From the NCBI GenBank assembly GCA_013178295.1, contig JABLWW010000018.1, positions 1-62,423 on the forward strand: 62,423 nucleotides of DNA, given 5' to 3'. Shown piece after piece: positions 61,735 to 62,423 of the stretch; position 1 is the first letter of the stretch; each line of letters opens with the position of its first letter. Below the pieces are notes generated by a model. It saw only the letters and a program-made list of their open reading frames with translations. It was not told the origin of the DNA and did not search any database. Origin of the DNA: Anaerolineae bacterium (GTDB taxonomy: Bacteria > Chloroflexota > Anaerolineae > Anaerolineales > Anaerolineaceae). Both the position numbers and the translations under genes were made by a program.

Positions 61735-62233
61735 TCTCAGACAGATACTAACGGGCATCTGCTGGGCGGTTGTTGGCGGTGTTGCCACGCGTGCCTACAT
61801 GCCCGAGCGTTCCACATAGGACATGGATATCCTTGTGCATCCACAGGATAGCCAGCAAGCCATCCAGAAAATGGTGCAGGCAGGCTACGAAATTGTCTCC
61901 GAACCAGCCATCCCAGGCAAAGTTGTGCGCTCCCCTGAAGGCACAGAAGTAGATATCCTCTTCGGAAATGCTCTTTGGGCTGGCGAGGCGTTGAAAAACA
62001 CGCGTCAGGATGCCGCCGGTTTTCCGGTTCTTGATTTGCCCTACTTGGTGTTGATGAAAATCGAAACCGCGCACACCCAGGATATTAGCGATGTGGCGCG
62101 CATGCTGGCGCTGGCGAGCGAGCATGACCTTGAACGCGTGCGTGCGGTTGTTCAGCGCTACGCCGTGGATGCTGTCGAGGACCCCGAGTCACTGATCTAT
62201 TTGGGGAAAATGGAGCTGGGAGGAGTCTCCTAA
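61718..62233 (+). pseudogene. Nucleotidyltransferase-fold gene interrupted by an amber codon
   Basis: From ATG 61718 (GGAGG upstream) the frame reads a nucleotidyltransferase start, AVVGGVATRAYMPERST, then TAG at 61817-61819, then DMDILVHPQDSQQAIQ and on to 62233 without further stops. GG-x-A...R-x-T-x-D-x-D-I-L is the canonical motif of AbiEii-like and related nucleotidyltransferases, and the stop sits exactly at the variable x in T-x-D, where one base change would restore Lys, Gln or Glu. It is thus a freshly inactivated gene, a read-through gene or a sequencing error. A start at ATG 61823 could yield the rest, without the GG motif. Confidence 0.8.
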
Positions 62234-62251
62234 GGGAAAACCCAGACTCTA

Positions 62252-62286
62252 CCTCTCACCCCTGCTTGCACGGCAGGGGTGAGAGG
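62252..62286. terminator. Bidirectional terminator-like hairpin
   Basis: CCTCTCACCCCTGC (62252-62265) pairs perfectly with GCAGGGGTGAGAGG (62273-62286), loop 7 nt, between convergent genes. No long T tract on either side, but position and stem suit a shared terminator. Confidence 0.6.
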
Positions 62287-62303
62287 GGTATCTTACCTAC
62301 GGA

Positions 62304-62423
62304 TTACTTTTTCTTCAAGATAATTCTGGCGTCCACCACCTTGAGACCTTTGCCCTCTTCGTAGAGCAGGACAGGGTTGGCGTCGGTCTCGGCGATTTCG
62401 TCCATCAGGTCGGTCACCATCTG
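62304..62423 (-). CDS. C-terminal end of an ADP-forming acyl-CoA synthetase (partial)
   Basis: The last 39 residues of a minus-strand protein that runs off the right edge: MVTDLMDEIAETDANPVLLY then EEGKGLKVVDARIILKKK. The E-x-DxNPV...G...VDARI pattern is the C-terminal signature of the ATP-grasp subunit of ADP-forming acetate/acyl-CoA ligases, which make ATP from acyl-CoA in fermenters. Confidence 0.8.
   Translation of the reverse strand, partial: QMVTDLMDEIAETDANPVLLYEEGKGLKVVDARIILKKK

Overview
The window is a 62.4 kb, moderately GC-rich bacterial segment. It has proline/threonine-rich lipoproteins, GAF-GGDEF signalling, a split ferredoxin-type corrinoid activation module and many anaerobe-type Fe-S/FAD genes. 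My best guess is a Chloroflexota (Anaerolineae-like) genome; this is inference from gene content, and there is no rRNA or other phylogenetic marker besides proS.

Layout, left to right. (1) 1-417: the trailer end of a type I-C-like CRISPR array with no cas genes in view; two neighbouring spacers are identical. (2) 0.5-11.8 kb: a membrane protein with an internal duplication, a nucleoside-phosphorylase-like protein, a 2012-aa alpha-2-macroglobulin-like lipoprotein whose thioester motif is lost, and a convergent penicillin-binding protein 1C. (3) 11.9-13.6 kb: an AT-rich island with the poorly understood DUF5131 (Gp37/Gp68) / TcmP pair. (4) 13.9-21.5 kb: a phosphonate-type ABC transporter with an unusually large permease, followed by a corrinoid protein, a homocysteine methyltransferase and a reductive corrinoid activator. 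(5) 21.5-32.9 kb: a diguanylate cyclase, two cation-diffusion facilitators, a MarR-controlled heterodimeric ABC exporter, a secreted protein and a DUF1786 protein. (6) 33-41.5 kb: a toxin-antitoxin pair, an FAD/2Fe-2S/4Fe-4S electron-transfer trio, proS, a sialidase-like lipoprotein and an ECF sigma with its membrane partner. (7) 41.6-48.9 kb: FGGY kinase, two toxin-antitoxin modules, an alkyl-DHAP-synthase-like flavoprotein, GlpD and a FadR-like regulator preceded by a near-consensus FadR operator. (8) 49.1-51.6 kb: a ParA-type ATPase translationally coupled to an OLD-like ATPase/TOPRIM protein. (9) 53-61.4 kb: a complete glucitol-type PTS operon (sorC, gutM, IIC, IIC2, IIB, IIA, SAF-domain oxidoreductase, degenerate class II aldolase, HPr, Enzyme I). 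(10) 61.5-62.4 kb: a nucleotidyltransferase gene interrupted by one amber codon and the end of an ADP-forming acyl-CoA synthetase.

The strongest candidates for little-described biology are four. The PTS operon has its own EI/HPr, no SrlD, a SAF oxidoreductase and an aldolase-like protein lacking all Zn ligands. The ParA/OLD gene pair shares an ATGA junction. The DUF5131/TcmP island is of unknown function. The corrinoid methyl-transfer module resembles a split methionine synthase without a pterin domain, next to an odd PhnE-type importer. A FadR-like regulator probably controlling GlpD plus an AGPS-like enzyme suggests acyl-CoA-responsive ether-lipid metabolism.
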